A DNA stretch of 64,000 bases, from the NCBI GenBank assembly GCA_002901265.1, contig PPHI01000099.1, positions 52,278-116,277 on the forward strand. Direction: 5' to 3'. Positions 33,992-42,730 of the stretch are shown in pieces (positions within the stretch are counted from its first letter, which is position 1; the number at the start of each line of letters is the position of its first letter). A program made the translations under genes and the position numbers. The notes under the pieces were generated by a model. That model was given only the letters and a program-made list of their open reading frames with translations. It did no database searches and was not told the DNA's origin. Source of the stretch: Rhodopirellula baltica. Its GTDB lineage: Bacteria; Planctomycetota; Planctomycetia; Pirellulales; Pirellulaceae.

Positions 33992-36684
33992 GCAAACGTT
34001 TGAAGACACAATCAAACAGAACCGCTTGGCATTGGGTGCTCGGTGCAGTCGTCGTCCTAGCCGCGATTGCCTGGGCGATCAGCACACTGTGGTGGAGCGT
34101 CACGAAAGACAACGATCCGTCCGTCGCGAACGAAACGACAACCGCAGGATTCTTTGTCAGCCTTGCCGCACTGGATGTCGAAGAAAACGAACGCGCCGCA
34201 CGTGTCCTCGACGAATTGGTTCAAGCAGAACCCAACGAACCAGCACTGTGGGCGAACCTTGCCGTCGCAAAGTTGCGACTGAACGATTTAGAGAGTGCAA
34301 AAGCCGCTCTCGACCAAGCCTTGTCGCTCGCGCCGACCTCACGCGAATTGCTACGCCTGAATGCCCAGTACCTTGAAGCATCCGGCCAGGTTGCCGCCGC
34401 CATCGATGTGCTGCGCGAACTTCATCAACAATGGCCAGAAAACATTCGTGTCGCGTTCAATCTGAGCACCTTGCTGGGCCAAGTCAGCAGCGAAACCGCT
34501 GATGAAGAACGCTTGAAATTGCTGTCTGGCATCTTGCAGTCGCACCCACAAAACCTTCGCGTTCGCTGCGAATCCGCCCGACTTGCCGCCACCGTTTCCG
34601 ACAGCGACTCCCTCCGCAATGCGATCACATGGCTGAAACAAAACGACTCCAAATGGAGCGATGCGCAGCAACAACAAATCGACCAGGCTGCCAAAGCCAT
34701 CGAGGACGGTAATGACCGGCAAGCTGCCGTCGCACTGACCTTTTTTGAGAACCTTTCCAAGCCATCGGCTGCCTATCAACGAAGCTTGGACGAGCTTGGC
34801 ATCCTGTCGGTCACGGCGGTTGGGACGCCGGTCCGTTCCTTTCTTTCGCTGAATATGCCACCAGCAGAAGCCTCGCCAGCTGACCTGGGGCTTCAATTTT
34901 CTATCGACGCGTCTCCCGGAAAAGCAGCGCGGCTCGATCTGATTTTGGGTGTGGATCAACCCGGAGAGCGGTGCTCAACCCTTTTGTCGCTTTCTGGGAC
35001 AACGATCCACATTCAGGGGTCGGCCGCGCTGCCCTTTCCAGGATACACGCCTGACAATGCGTTGGCGTGTCTGGCCTGGGCAGATTTGAATGACGATTTC
35101 CGCCCCGACCTCGTCTTCGTTGGCGAACAAGGTTGGCGAGTCTACTTGGCAGACGACACAGAAGGTTTCACCGAGTTGGAATCCCCTGGCGATCTAAAGG
35201 ATCAACCATGGAAATCCGTTTGGCAAAGCGACGTCGAAGCCGATGGCGATCTGGATCTTTTTCTAAGTGATCACATTGGAAACCTCCGTTGCCTTCAAAA
35301 TGACGGTGCGGCGAACCTGTCCGCCATGGAAAACTTCCCAGAAATCGCTGGTGTGATCGGGTTCCGAGAGATCGACTTCGATTCCGATGGCGACATCGAT
35401 TACGTCTGCCTCGACAAAAAAGGCAACCTCACGATTCTGAACAACCAGCGTGGCGGGCGATTCACCATCGAATCCGCCTTTGGCGAAAGCGACCAAGTTG
35501 CCCCAATCACCGCAATCACTGTCGCCGACTTGAACCGGAACGGTCACTTCGAAATCGTGGGTGCAACGCAATCGGGTCAGATCACGACCAGCGAATTCGA
35601 TGGCGAAACGTGGCAACACACGGCACTCCTTGAAAGCGGATTCAGCACCGTCGAAGAATCGGCGACCAAGCAAACCTTCGCCTTCCTCGCCGCCAAAGAC
35701 CTAGACAACAACGGGGCGATTGACCTCGTGCTCAGCCAAGCCAACCGGAGCGGCGTGTGGCTGCAAGGCGACGCTGGCCATTGGCATTCGATCAAAACGC
35801 CAAACATCCAAGTCACTTCAGTTGTCGATGTCGACTGCGATGGCTTGCTAGACCTCGTCGGCCAAGCCGATCATCAACCGCAGCTAGCCATCAACCAAAG
35901 CTCTGCGAATTATCAATGGCACGCGATCAGCCCCCAGGCCAACACGTCTGCAGGCGATAAACGCATCAATTCGTTCGGTATCGGTGGGACCATCGAAGTC
36001 CGCTCAGGAAAGACGCTGCAAAGCCAGATGATCCAGTCGTCACGAGTTCACTTTGGACTGGGACAGCACCCACAAATCGATGTGGCCCGAATCGTTTGGC
36101 CGAACGGCACCAGCCAAGCAGAGTTCGAACTCGCTAACGGCCAAGCTTCGGTTGCCGCCCAACGATTAAAAGGCTCCTGCCCGTGGGTGTTTACCTACGA
36201 CGGTACAGGGTATCGATTCATCAAAGACTTTTTATGGCGTTCGCCGCTGGGGCTAAAAATCAATGCCCAGGAAACCGCCGGTGTCACACAAACCGAAGAC
36301 CGAATCAAGTTGCCTGGCGAAAGCTTGGTACCACATGACGGTATCTATGACATTCGGATCACGGCCGAACTTTGGGAAACCCACTTCTTCGATTCGGTCG
36401 GTCTAGTGGCGGTCGATCACCCGGTCGACACCGAGATCTTTGTCGACGAATGTTTTGCCCCACAACGTGAACCGATCCGCGAAGTCGTTGTCGGCACCAA
36501 AACACAACCACTGAAAGCGACCTTCGACATGGAAGGTCAATCGCTGGACGAAACGCTGGCGTCAAACGACGGAGCTTCGCGGACCATTTCCCGCTTGGCG
36601 AATACCAAGGCGTCGCAAGCGACCACTGGGTCGAGTTTCAATTTCCCGAACAAGCTCGCGACACCGACGATGACGTGCTGCTGA
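33988..36684 (+). CDS. TPR plus FG-GAP/ASPIC propeller protein, N-terminal part of a frameshifted gene
   Basis: 898 residues as read, but the last 37 or so are out of frame. A membrane anchor (VLGAVVVLAAIAWAISTLWW) precedes TPR repeats (about 50-270) with paired helices such as NEPALWANLAVAKLRLNDLE. VCBS/FG-GAP repeats follow (about 300-640) with Asp-rich loops SDVEADGDLDLFLSD and DFDSDGDIDYVCLD. An ASPIC/UnbV domain contains SSRVHFGLGQHPQIDVARIV. A further domain begins at WVFTYDGTGYRFIKDFLW. The natural frame is lost at about 36571 and resumes in the next entry, so both belong to one protein of about 1170 residues. Confidence 0.85.
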   Translation: MSKRLKTQSNRTAWHWVLGAVVVLAAIAWAISTLWWSVTKDNDPSVANETTTAGFFVSLAALDVEENERAARVLDELVQAEPNEPALWANLAVAKLRLNDLESAKAALDQALSLAPTSRELLRLNAQYLEASGQVAAAIDVLRELHQQWPENIRVAFNLSTLLGQVSSETADEERLKLLSGILQSHPQNLRVRCESARLAATVSDSDSLRNAITWLKQNDSKWSDAQQQQIDQAAKAIEDGNDRQAAVALTFFENLSKPSAAYQRSLDELGILSVTAVGTPVRSFLSLNMPPAEASPADLGLQFSIDASPGKAARLDLILGVDQPGERCSTLLSLSGTTIHIQGSAALPFPGYTPDNALACLAWADLNDDFRPDLVFVGEQGWRVYLADDTEGFTELESPGDLKDQPWKSVWQSDVEADGDLDLFLSDHIGNLRCLQNDGAANLSAMENFPEIAGVIGFREIDFDSDGDIDYVCLDKKGNLTILNNQRGGRFTIESAFGESDQVAPITAITVADLNRNGHFEIVGATQSGQITTSEFDGETWQHTALLESGFSTVEESATKQTFAFLAAKDLDNNGAIDLVLSQANRSGVWLQGDAGHWHSIKTPNIQVTSVVDVDCDGLLDLVGQADHQPQLAINQSSANYQWHAISPQANTSAGDKRINSFGIGGTIEVRSGKTLQSQMIQSSRVHFGLGQHPQIDVARIVWPNGTSQAEFELANGQASVAAQRLKGSCPWVFTYDGTGYRFIKDFLWRSPLGLKINAQETAGVTQTEDRIKLPGESLVPHDGIYDIRITAELWETHFFDSVGLVAVDHPVDTEIFVDECFAPQREPIREVVVGTKTQPLKATFDMEGQSLDETLASNDGASRTISRLANTKASQATTGSSFNFPNKLATPTMTCC

Positions 36685-37496
36685 TCGGCCATGGTTGGAT
36701 CTATCCGACGGACAGTTCGCTGAACGTTGCGATTTCCCAGAACGAAGATGTCAGCCCCTATGGCCTGATTCTAGAGCGGCGATTGCCTGGTGAATCCTGG
36801 ACCGTACTCGATGACCAACTGGGCTTTCCGGCTGGCAAACACAAAGACGTCATCATCACACTGTCACAAGATAACCTTGCCGCCAACGCCACCTACCGCT
36901 TGCGCACCAACATGGAAATCTACTGGGATTCGCTCCGCTGGTCGGTCAAGTTGCCAAGCGATTCTCTGCGACAAGTCGAACTGCCGACGACGAAGTCAGA
37001 ACTTCGACAACGTGGGTTCTCGAAACTGGAACCGATCAAGCGACGACGTCCCGACACACCGATCTATCGTGTCGAACGATCACAAGCGATCTGGATGGAC
37101 CTTGATGGTTACTACACACGCTATGGCGATGTCGCCGAACTGCTGCACTCGACTGACGACCGCTATGTGATCATGAATGCCGGCGACGAAATCGCACTCC
37201 AGTTTTCAGCCGACGAGACGCCATCACCCGACATGAAACGTGACTTCATGCTGATCGGTGATGGGTGGGTCAAAGACGGTGATTTCAACACAGCTTTCTC
37301 GCGAACAGTTCGCCCACTTCCGAGCCACGACGACATCGACTATCGCGGTCCGCATACAGAACTCGATCAAGACCCAGTCTTTCAAAAGCATCCCAACGAT
37401 TGGCGACGCTTCCATACACGCTACGTCTCCCCGAAACCGTTTTTCCAAACGTTGGATCGAGAATCGGATTCCGCCAACGCATCACCGAAACAGTAA
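36675..37496 (+). CDS. C-terminal part of the frameshifted TPR/FG-GAP/ASPIC protein
   Basis: The frame carries meaningful protein from about 36573, where it reads SFADHFPLGEYQGVASDHWV and then VEFQFPEQARDTDDDVLLIG, before the first ATG at 36675. Later segments are GHGWIYPTDSSLNVAISQNE, YRLRTNMEIYWDSLRW and DGYYTRYGDVAELL. These match the C-terminal module found in long CRTAC1-type proteins, where DG-x-Y-GG-FPL-x-RYQGVA is the expected connection. One base missing after GACGG at 36568-36572 would restore LASNDGSFADHFPL. It is therefore not an independent gene. It could be a sequencing error or a real recent mutation. Confidence 0.8.
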   Translation: MLLIGHGWIYPTDSSLNVAISQNEDVSPYGLILERRLPGESWTVLDDQLGFPAGKHKDVIITLSQDNLAANATYRLRTNMEIYWDSLRWSVKLPSDSLRQVELPTTKSELRQRGFSKLEPIKRRRPDTPIYRVERSQAIWMDLDGYYTRYGDVAELLHSTDDRYVIMNAGDEIALQFSADETPSPDMKRDFMLIGDGWVKDGDFNTAFSRTVRPLPSHDDIDYRGPHTELDQDPVFQKHPNDWRRFHTRYVSPKPFFQTLDRESDSANASPKQ

Positions 37497-39281
37497 ATGC
37501 CCATGTCTCGTTCATTTCTAACGATCGCTTTTGCCGGTTTGCTGTTCGGGCCGGCTGCCTATTTCCGCTGGACCAATCAGCCTGAAACGGAAGTCGGACA
37601 CGAAGTCATCTCGAACGAACTCCGACTTCAACGGTACGGTTTCTCGCTCCATGAAGTCGCTGGCGAAGTGGGCGTCGATTTTGTTCATCAACCGCCAAAA
37701 ATCGACAGTCGTCTTGACCACATCGGCCCACAGATCGCGGCGATGGGCGCCAGCGTTTCAGTGGTCGATGTTGACCGTGATGGCTGGATGGATTTCTACC
37801 TGACGTCCAGTGCACCCGACGCAAAGAACGCGTTCTATCGCAACAAAGGCGACGGAACCTTCGAAGAAATCGCTGACCAACTCGGACTCGCGGACTTAAA
37901 CCGGTCAGGCACCGGCGCGTGCATGGGATCGGTCTGGGCAGACATCGATAACGACGGATTTGATGATGTGCTGGTCTATAAGTGGGGCCAACAAGTGCTG
38001 CTGAAAAACCATCAAGGCAAACACTTCGAAGCGATCGAACAAACCGATCTTCCGAAATGGGCAAACGTCGGAACAGCCACTTGGTTGGATTTTGACAAAG
38101 ACGGGTTCATCGACCTATTCCTTGCCGGCTATTGGCCAGACGACGTCCACTTGGAAAACCTTGCGAACACGCAAATCATGCCGGAAAGCTTCGAATATGC
38201 CGACAACGGTGGACGTAAATGGCTGCTGCGAAACGACGGAAACGGCGGCTTTAAAGATGTTACCGGCGACATGGGAATCAACAGCACTCGCTGGACACTG
38301 GCCGTCGTTGCCGCGGATTTGAACGGTGACTCGTTCAGCGATCTGTTTCTTGCCAATGACTATGGCGTTTCCGAACTTTACATCAACGAGTCTGGAAAAC
38401 GGTTCCGCGAAGTCGGTAAAGACGCCGGGATTGGGTATTCACCAAAAAGCGGTATGAACGCCGCCGTCGGTGACATTCTGAATCAGGGCCAACTTTCAAT
38501 CTACGAAAGCAACATTTCCGAAGAAGGCGTGCTGCTGCAAGGCAACAACCTTTGGTTCCCCGCAAATGACGGCACCTTCAAATTCCAAAACCTCGCTTCG
38601 GTGATGGGCGTCGAACTTGGCGGCTGGAGCTTCGGTGCACAGTTTGGTGACCTGAACAACGATGGCTTCACGGACTTGTACGTCACCAACGGCTATGTCT
38701 CTGGCGAACGCGGAACTAGCTACTGGTATGACTTTTCACAAATCACCGGCGGCCACGAACAAATCATCTCCGACGCGACCAACTGGCCCGACATGCAGAA
38801 ACGCAGTTTGGCCGGCTACCAATCCAAACGAGTCTGGATGAACGATGGCGCCGGCCAATTTCGTGATGTCGCGCAATTCGTCGGTGCGACCGACCGCTAC
38901 GACGGTCGTGCCGTAGCACTCGCCGATTTCGGAAACCGCGGTGCCCTCGATGTGGTTGTCGCCAACCAACGCGAACACGCACTGCTGTACCGTAACACCG
39001 TCGATCCGTCGCATCACTGGATCGCGTTTGATCTCGAAGGCACCACCAGCAATCGCAGCGCGATCGGTGCCCAGGTTCGCGTCCACTGGAACGGCCAACA
39101 ACAACTGCAAGAACGCGTCGCCGCCAGCGGCTACTCCGCCCAGAACCAAAGCCGACTGCACTTTGGGCTGGGAAAATCAACGGAGATTGAAAAGGTCGTC
39201 ATCCGCTGGCCAAGCGGTCATGAACAAACCATCGAATCTCCCGCAATCGATCAAATCCACTCAATTCAGGAATCAAAATGA
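37497..39281 (+). CDS. Secreted CRTAC1-family FG-GAP/ASPIC beta-propeller protein
   Basis: 594 residues. It starts immediately after the stop of the previous frame (TAAATG). An uncleaved or weak signal (SFLTIAFAGLLFGPAAYF) is followed by VCBS/FG-GAP repeats with calcium-binding loops: DVDRDGWMDFYLTS, DIDNDGFDDVLVYKWG, DFDKDGFIDLFLAG, DLNGDSFSDLFLAND, DLNNDGFTDLYVTNG. The C-terminal ASPIC/UnbV domain reads SNRSAIGAQVRVHWNG and SRLHFGLGKSTEIEKVVIRW. CRTAC1-type propellers bind calcium and are extracellular or periplasmic. Pairing with the TPR protein suggests a complex. The stop overlaps the RnfD-like ATG by four bases. Confidence 0.9.
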   Translation: MPMSRSFLTIAFAGLLFGPAAYFRWTNQPETEVGHEVISNELRLQRYGFSLHEVAGEVGVDFVHQPPKIDSRLDHIGPQIAAMGASVSVVDVDRDGWMDFYLTSSAPDAKNAFYRNKGDGTFEEIADQLGLADLNRSGTGACMGSVWADIDNDGFDDVLVYKWGQQVLLKNHQGKHFEAIEQTDLPKWANVGTATWLDFDKDGFIDLFLAGYWPDDVHLENLANTQIMPESFEYADNGGRKWLLRNDGNGGFKDVTGDMGINSTRWTLAVVAADLNGDSFSDLFLANDYGVSELYINESGKRFREVGKDAGIGYSPKSGMNAAVGDILNQGQLSIYESNISEEGVLLQGNNLWFPANDGTFKFQNLASVMGVELGGWSFGAQFGDLNNDGFTDLYVTNGYVSGERGTSYWYDFSQITGGHEQIISDATNWPDMQKRSLAGYQSKRVWMNDGAGQFRDVAQFVGATDRYDGRAVALADFGNRGALDVVVANQREHALLYRNTVDPSHHWIAFDLEGTTSNRSAIGAQVRVHWNGQQQLQERVAASGYSAQNQSRLHFGLGKSTEIEKVVIRWPSGHEQTIESPAIDQIHSIQESK

Positions 39282-40243
39282 GCGTGACCAATCCCTCTGA
39301 ATTGACTGCCGAAAACGACTCCGCTGCGAACGTCTCGCCACCCTGCGAATCACAACCTAAGCCATCGAAATCATGGCGTAGCTACCTGACGCTTGAAAAC
39401 CGCTTCCTGGCACCGCTGCTGATCACCAGCATCTTGCTGGTCGGTCAATTGACGTTCGGCTTCCTGGAAAGCTGGTCCCGAACACTGCTAGCGATCGGCG
39501 TCGCGGTGGCCAGTGAACTGGTGCTCGGACGCATGTTCCTGGGACGATTCCCGCACCTAGCGAGTGCTTATATCTCGGGAATCAGTGTCGGGATTCTGAT
39601 CCGATCGCCTTTCATTTGGCCCTACGCCATGTGCGCAGGCCTTTCCATCATGTCAAAGTACGTGCTGCGGAGGCACGACCGACACCTGTGGAACCCGTCC
39701 AACTTTGGCGTCAGCGCGATGCTGTTTTTGTATCCGGCCGCAGTCGCCAGCTTGAGCATCCAATGGGGCAACACGCTATTGCCGATGCTGGTCGTCTGGG
39801 GATTGGGTTCGCTAATCATCCGGCGGCTAAAACGTTTCCACATTTGTTTGACATATGTCGTTTCCTTTGTCGTCTTGGCCGGTGCTCGCAGTTGGTTTAC
39901 CGAAAGCCCATTCCTGGCCAACGTCGCGCCCTTGACCGGCCCGATGTATCAACTGTTCGTGTTCTTCATGATCACCGATCCGAAGACCACAGTCCGCTCC
40001 AAGCGGGGACAGTGCTTCGTCGCATTTTCGATCGCGGTAATGGAAATGATTTTGCGTTTGAACGAAGTGATCCATGCTCCTTACTACGCATTGTTTATCG
40101 TTGGCCCCATCGCACTGATGATTGAAATGCAACGTGACAAAGCAAAGTCGAAATCGGAAGAGCAGACAAGCCAGTCAAACCTTGCCGATGTTAGCGATCC
40201 TGCGTGTGAAGGCCGAGAAGTCGCCACTTGCGAACTGACTTAA
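39278..40243 (+). CDS. RnfD/NqrB-like integral membrane protein
   Basis: 321 residues. A polar N-terminal tail of about 45 residues precedes some nine membrane helices. Family marks are HLWNPSNFGVSAMLFLYPAA and FFMITDPKTTVRSKRGQ, as in the NQR2/RnfD/RnfE family. The SGAT-type motif whose Thr carries covalent FMN in RnfD and NqrB is not visible, so this may be a flavin-free relative. Rnf and Nqr subunits move electrons with ion pumping. Here there are no rnfABCEG genes, so a stand-alone role with the polyferredoxin is likely. The ATG overlaps the propeller stop. Confidence 0.85.
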   Translation: MSVTNPSELTAENDSAANVSPPCESQPKPSKSWRSYLTLENRFLAPLLITSILLVGQLTFGFLESWSRTLLAIGVAVASELVLGRMFLGRFPHLASAYISGISVGILIRSPFIWPYAMCAGLSIMSKYVLRRHDRHLWNPSNFGVSAMLFLYPAAVASLSIQWGNTLLPMLVVWGLGSLIIRRLKRFHICLTYVVSFVVLAGARSWFTESPFLANVAPLTGPMYQLFVFFMITDPKTTVRSKRGQCFVAFSIAVMEMILRLNEVIHAPYYALFIVGPIALMIEMQRDKAKSKSEEQTSQSNLADVSDPACEGREVATCELT

Positions 40244-40273
40244 GATCTTGATCGTGTAGGGCCGTGTCGATGT

Positions 40274-40319
40274 ACCCTCGCAAGGGTTGAGCAAAACGTT
40301 GTCCATGAACATGTTTTGC
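40274..40319 (+). repeat. Two consecutive inverted repeats between RnfD-like and porin genes
   Basis: ACCCT-CGCA-AGGGT forms a hairpin at 40274-40287. GCAAAAC at 40291-40297 and GTTTTGC at 40313-40319 are exact complements 15 bases apart, enclosing CATGAACATG. There is no T-run. They sit directly before the porin ribosome site AAGAGG (40323-40328), so they may be an operator or an mRNA element for the porin. Confidence 0.45.
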
Positions 40320-40335
40320 GCAAAGAGGCGTATCG

Positions 40336-41970
40336 ATGCACATCGCTCGTGCCAAAGGGCAGGGACTTGCCCTCGCCATGGCGTTAGCCAGTGTTTCCCC
40401 CGTTGCTGCGGGGGAGACCGACGAAATTCCAGTTCAACCGGTGGTGATCTCCACCGATACCGGACCGACCTATCATCAATCACATTGCAACTGCAATTCA
40501 ATTGACTGGTCAAAGTACCCGGCGACGATTCACCCAATGCCTAAACCGGGGATCGTCTCGGTGCCGCCAAAGGGTCCTGGCTATTACAGCACCTGGGATG
40601 CGTTGACTGGCCAGTGCCGCCAGCAACGCCCCAAGTCCGGCTACGCGCCGTTCGCGATCAATGCATGGCCGTTTTATGATTCGGATTGGCGCTATGTCGA
40701 AAGCATTCCGGAATGCCAACGGACGCTTACCGAACGTTTGAAACGGATCCATCTGTCGGATTCTTGGTTGATGAGCACCGGTGGCGAGTTCTGGGTGCGT
40801 TACAACAACGAAACCAACAGCCGACTGACGGCGAACAACAACGACTTCACGCTCAGCCACGTCCGTCAATACTTGGACTTATCCTATGGCGATTCGCTGC
40901 GGGTGTACGGTGAATACGTTTGGGCTGACAGCTTTGGCGAAGACCTTCCGCCGGTTCCACCCGATGTCGACCGCGGCGACATCCTGGACCTTTTTGTCGA
41001 TTTGAAACTGGGCGAACTCGGTGGCGAATCAGTCTACTTGCGAGGCGGACGGCAAGAATTGCTGTTCGGTTCGCAGCGGATGGTCACGCCGCTTCCCTGG
41101 GCTAACAAACGGCACTCGTTTGACGGATTCAAATTGTTCCGCCACGGCAAAGACTATGACTTTGACGCGTTCTGGACGAAGTACGTCCCGCCACAAGCCA
41201 ACGACTTTGACACCGCCGACAACGACCTGACGTTTGGAGGACTTTGGCTTACCGAACACAGCAAGAAAGGCCAATCGCAAGACTTCTATTACCTGTTCTT
41301 CGACAACGAAAAATCGGTCAACCAACTCGGCATCACTCGGGCACCGTTTCAAACCCATACTTTCGGAACCCGTTGGTCAGGCAACGATGACGGCTTCCTC
41401 TGGGACATCGAAGGCGCGATGCAGTTTGGCAATCAAGGCAGCCAAGATCTTGTCGCGGGCATGGGTACCGTCGGTATTGGCAAGGCCTACTCGAACGCCC
41501 TTTGGTCACCGACGTTCTGGATGTACTACGACTATGCAAGTGGCGACAACGACCCGACATCGGGTGATTCGCACACCTTCAACCAACAGTTCCCGTTCGG
41601 CCACTACTACCTGGGTTGGATGGACTTAGTTGGACGCCAGAACATCCACGACTTCAACACCCACCTGTATCTCTATCCCAACAAATGGACGACGGTCTGG
41701 CTGCAGTACCATCACTTCTACTTGGCCGAAGAACGTGACGCATTGTACAACGCTGGCGGGGCCGCCTATCGGCATGACCCGACGGGTGCGGCTGGCAACA
41801 ATGTCGGCGACGAAATCGACTTGGTGTTGAACTTTCACCTAACGCGAAATTCAGACTTGCTGGTCAGCTACAACAAGCTGTTCGGCGGAAGTTACTTGGA
41901 AGCGACCGCAAACGCAAACCAAGACAGCAATGCCGAAGCCCTGTATCTGATTTTCCAACAGCGTTGGTAG
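40336..41970 (+). CDS. Outer-membrane porin of the alginate-export (AlgE-like) family
   Basis: 544 residues with AAGAGG 7 bases upstream. A short signal (LALAMALASVSPVAAG) is followed by a Cys-containing N-terminal stretch (HCNCNS, TGQCRQQRP, PECQRTL). A beta-barrel then runs to the final aromatic residues EALYLIFQQRW, ending in Trp as outer-membrane barrels often do. Typical segments are FWVRYNNETNSRLT, YLRGGRQELLFGSQRM, FDAFWTKYVPP, WLQYHHFYLAEERDALYN and DLVLNFHLTRNSDLLVSYNK. Such barrels export alginate or import other solutes. It follows the RnfD-like gene by 92 bases and ends at a strong terminator, so it may be the last gene of the unit. Confidence 0.88.
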   Translation: MHIARAKGQGLALAMALASVSPVAAGETDEIPVQPVVISTDTGPTYHQSHCNCNSIDWSKYPATIHPMPKPGIVSVPPKGPGYYSTWDALTGQCRQQRPKSGYAPFAINAWPFYDSDWRYVESIPECQRTLTERLKRIHLSDSWLMSTGGEFWVRYNNETNSRLTANNNDFTLSHVRQYLDLSYGDSLRVYGEYVWADSFGEDLPPVPPDVDRGDILDLFVDLKLGELGGESVYLRGGRQELLFGSQRMVTPLPWANKRHSFDGFKLFRHGKDYDFDAFWTKYVPPQANDFDTADNDLTFGGLWLTEHSKKGQSQDFYYLFFDNEKSVNQLGITRAPFQTHTFGTRWSGNDDGFLWDIEGAMQFGNQGSQDLVAGMGTVGIGKAYSNALWSPTFWMYYDYASGDNDPTSGDSHTFNQQFPFGHYYLGWMDLVGRQNIHDFNTHLYLYPNKWTTVWLQYHHFYLAEERDALYNAGGAAYRHDPTGAAGNNVGDEIDLVLNFHLTRNSDLLVSYNKLFGGSYLEATANANQDSNAEALYLIFQQRW

Positions 41971-42003
41971 TGCTTTGCAGCGGCACATCAAACTTGTAAA
42001 CGA

Positions 42004-42042
42004 CAACGGTGGCGAGTCAACGATTCGTCACCGTTGCTTTTT
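42004..42042 (+). terminator. Intrinsic terminator after the porin gene
   Basis: CAACGGTGGCGA at 42004-42015 pairs with TCGTCACCGTTG at 42025-42036 (12 pairs, one G-U wobble) around a nine-base loop. CTTTTT follows at 42037-42042. It lies 33 bases after the porin stop and just before the convergent hydrolase stop at 42059. Confidence 0.85.
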
Positions 42043-42058
42043 CAGACAACCAATTCAA

Positions 42059-42730
42059 TCAACCGATCGCGTCGATCAAGTCTGCCAAACGGTTCAAGAT
42101 CGCCGTCGGATTGGCGCTGGCGAGTTGAGTTGCGGTTTGAGCCCCCGTGGTGATCCCGAACGTCATCCCACACGCTGCATTTTTCCCTTCTTCGATGTCG
42201 ATTTCCGAATCGCCGATCTTCGCGACATGGCTTGGCTCGGCAACCCCGGTCAACTCCATCGCTTTGTGGATCATGTCGGGGCCGGGGCGTCCGTGCGTGA
42301 CATCGCTTGCGGTGACCAACGCGTCGATTTGGTCGCCAACCTTCCAGCCAAGTTTATCGATCAACGATTGCGCCGTCGCGCGATCGTACCCCGTATTCAG
42401 CACCACCTTGATCCCGCGCGAATGCAGCTCTGCAAACAGCTCGCTGGCACCGGGCTGTTCTCGTACATCCAAGTCGGCGTAGGCTTTTGCCAATCGTTCT
42501 CGAAAATCGGCAAAGATCAATGCGACTTCGTCGTCACTCGGTGCGTCACCGCCGCTGGCCAACACATCGCGTATCGCTTGCGACTTTTCTTTGCCAGCTC
42601 CGGCAGCTTGAACCTGATCTTGGGAAAAATCATAGCCACGCGCATTGATCGCGGCACGGACGGTTTTGTAAACCACGTTGTCTTCGTCAACAGTGGTACC
42701 GGCCATATCAAAAACGATGAGTTTAATCAT
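42059..42730 (-). CDS. Phosphonatase-like HAD hydrolase
   Basis: 223 residues from the ATG at 42730, which overlaps the oxidoreductase stop by 8 bases. HAD motif I is LIVFDMAGTTVDEDN, with Asp nucleophile and the Met-Ala-Gly-Thr variant typical of phosphonatase relatives. Motif II is VVLNTGYDRAT, the Lys-bearing region is around LGWKVGDQIDALVTASDVTH, and motif III is HVAKIGDSEIDIEEGKNAAC. The family (TIGR03351) is close to phosphonoacetaldehyde hydrolase PhnX. It would split the C-P bond of phosphonoacetaldehyde or a relative. The three flanking genes belong to families named for phosphonate catabolism. Confidence 0.87.
   Translation of the reverse strand: MIKLIVFDMAGTTVDEDNVVYKTVRAAINARGYDFSQDQVQAAGAGKEKSQAIRDVLASGGDAPSDDEVALIFADFRERLAKAYADLDVREQPGASELFAELHSRGIKVVLNTGYDRATAQSLIDKLGWKVGDQIDALVTASDVTHGRPGPDMIHKAMELTGVAEPSHVAKIGDSEIDIEEGKNAACGMTFGITTGAQTATQLASANPTAILNRLADLIDAIG

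Noticed and set aside
39278..40243. Complete Rnf or Nqr complex
   Set aside because: Only an RnfD/NqrB-like subunit is present. The other subunits and the FMN-binding motif are not seen.
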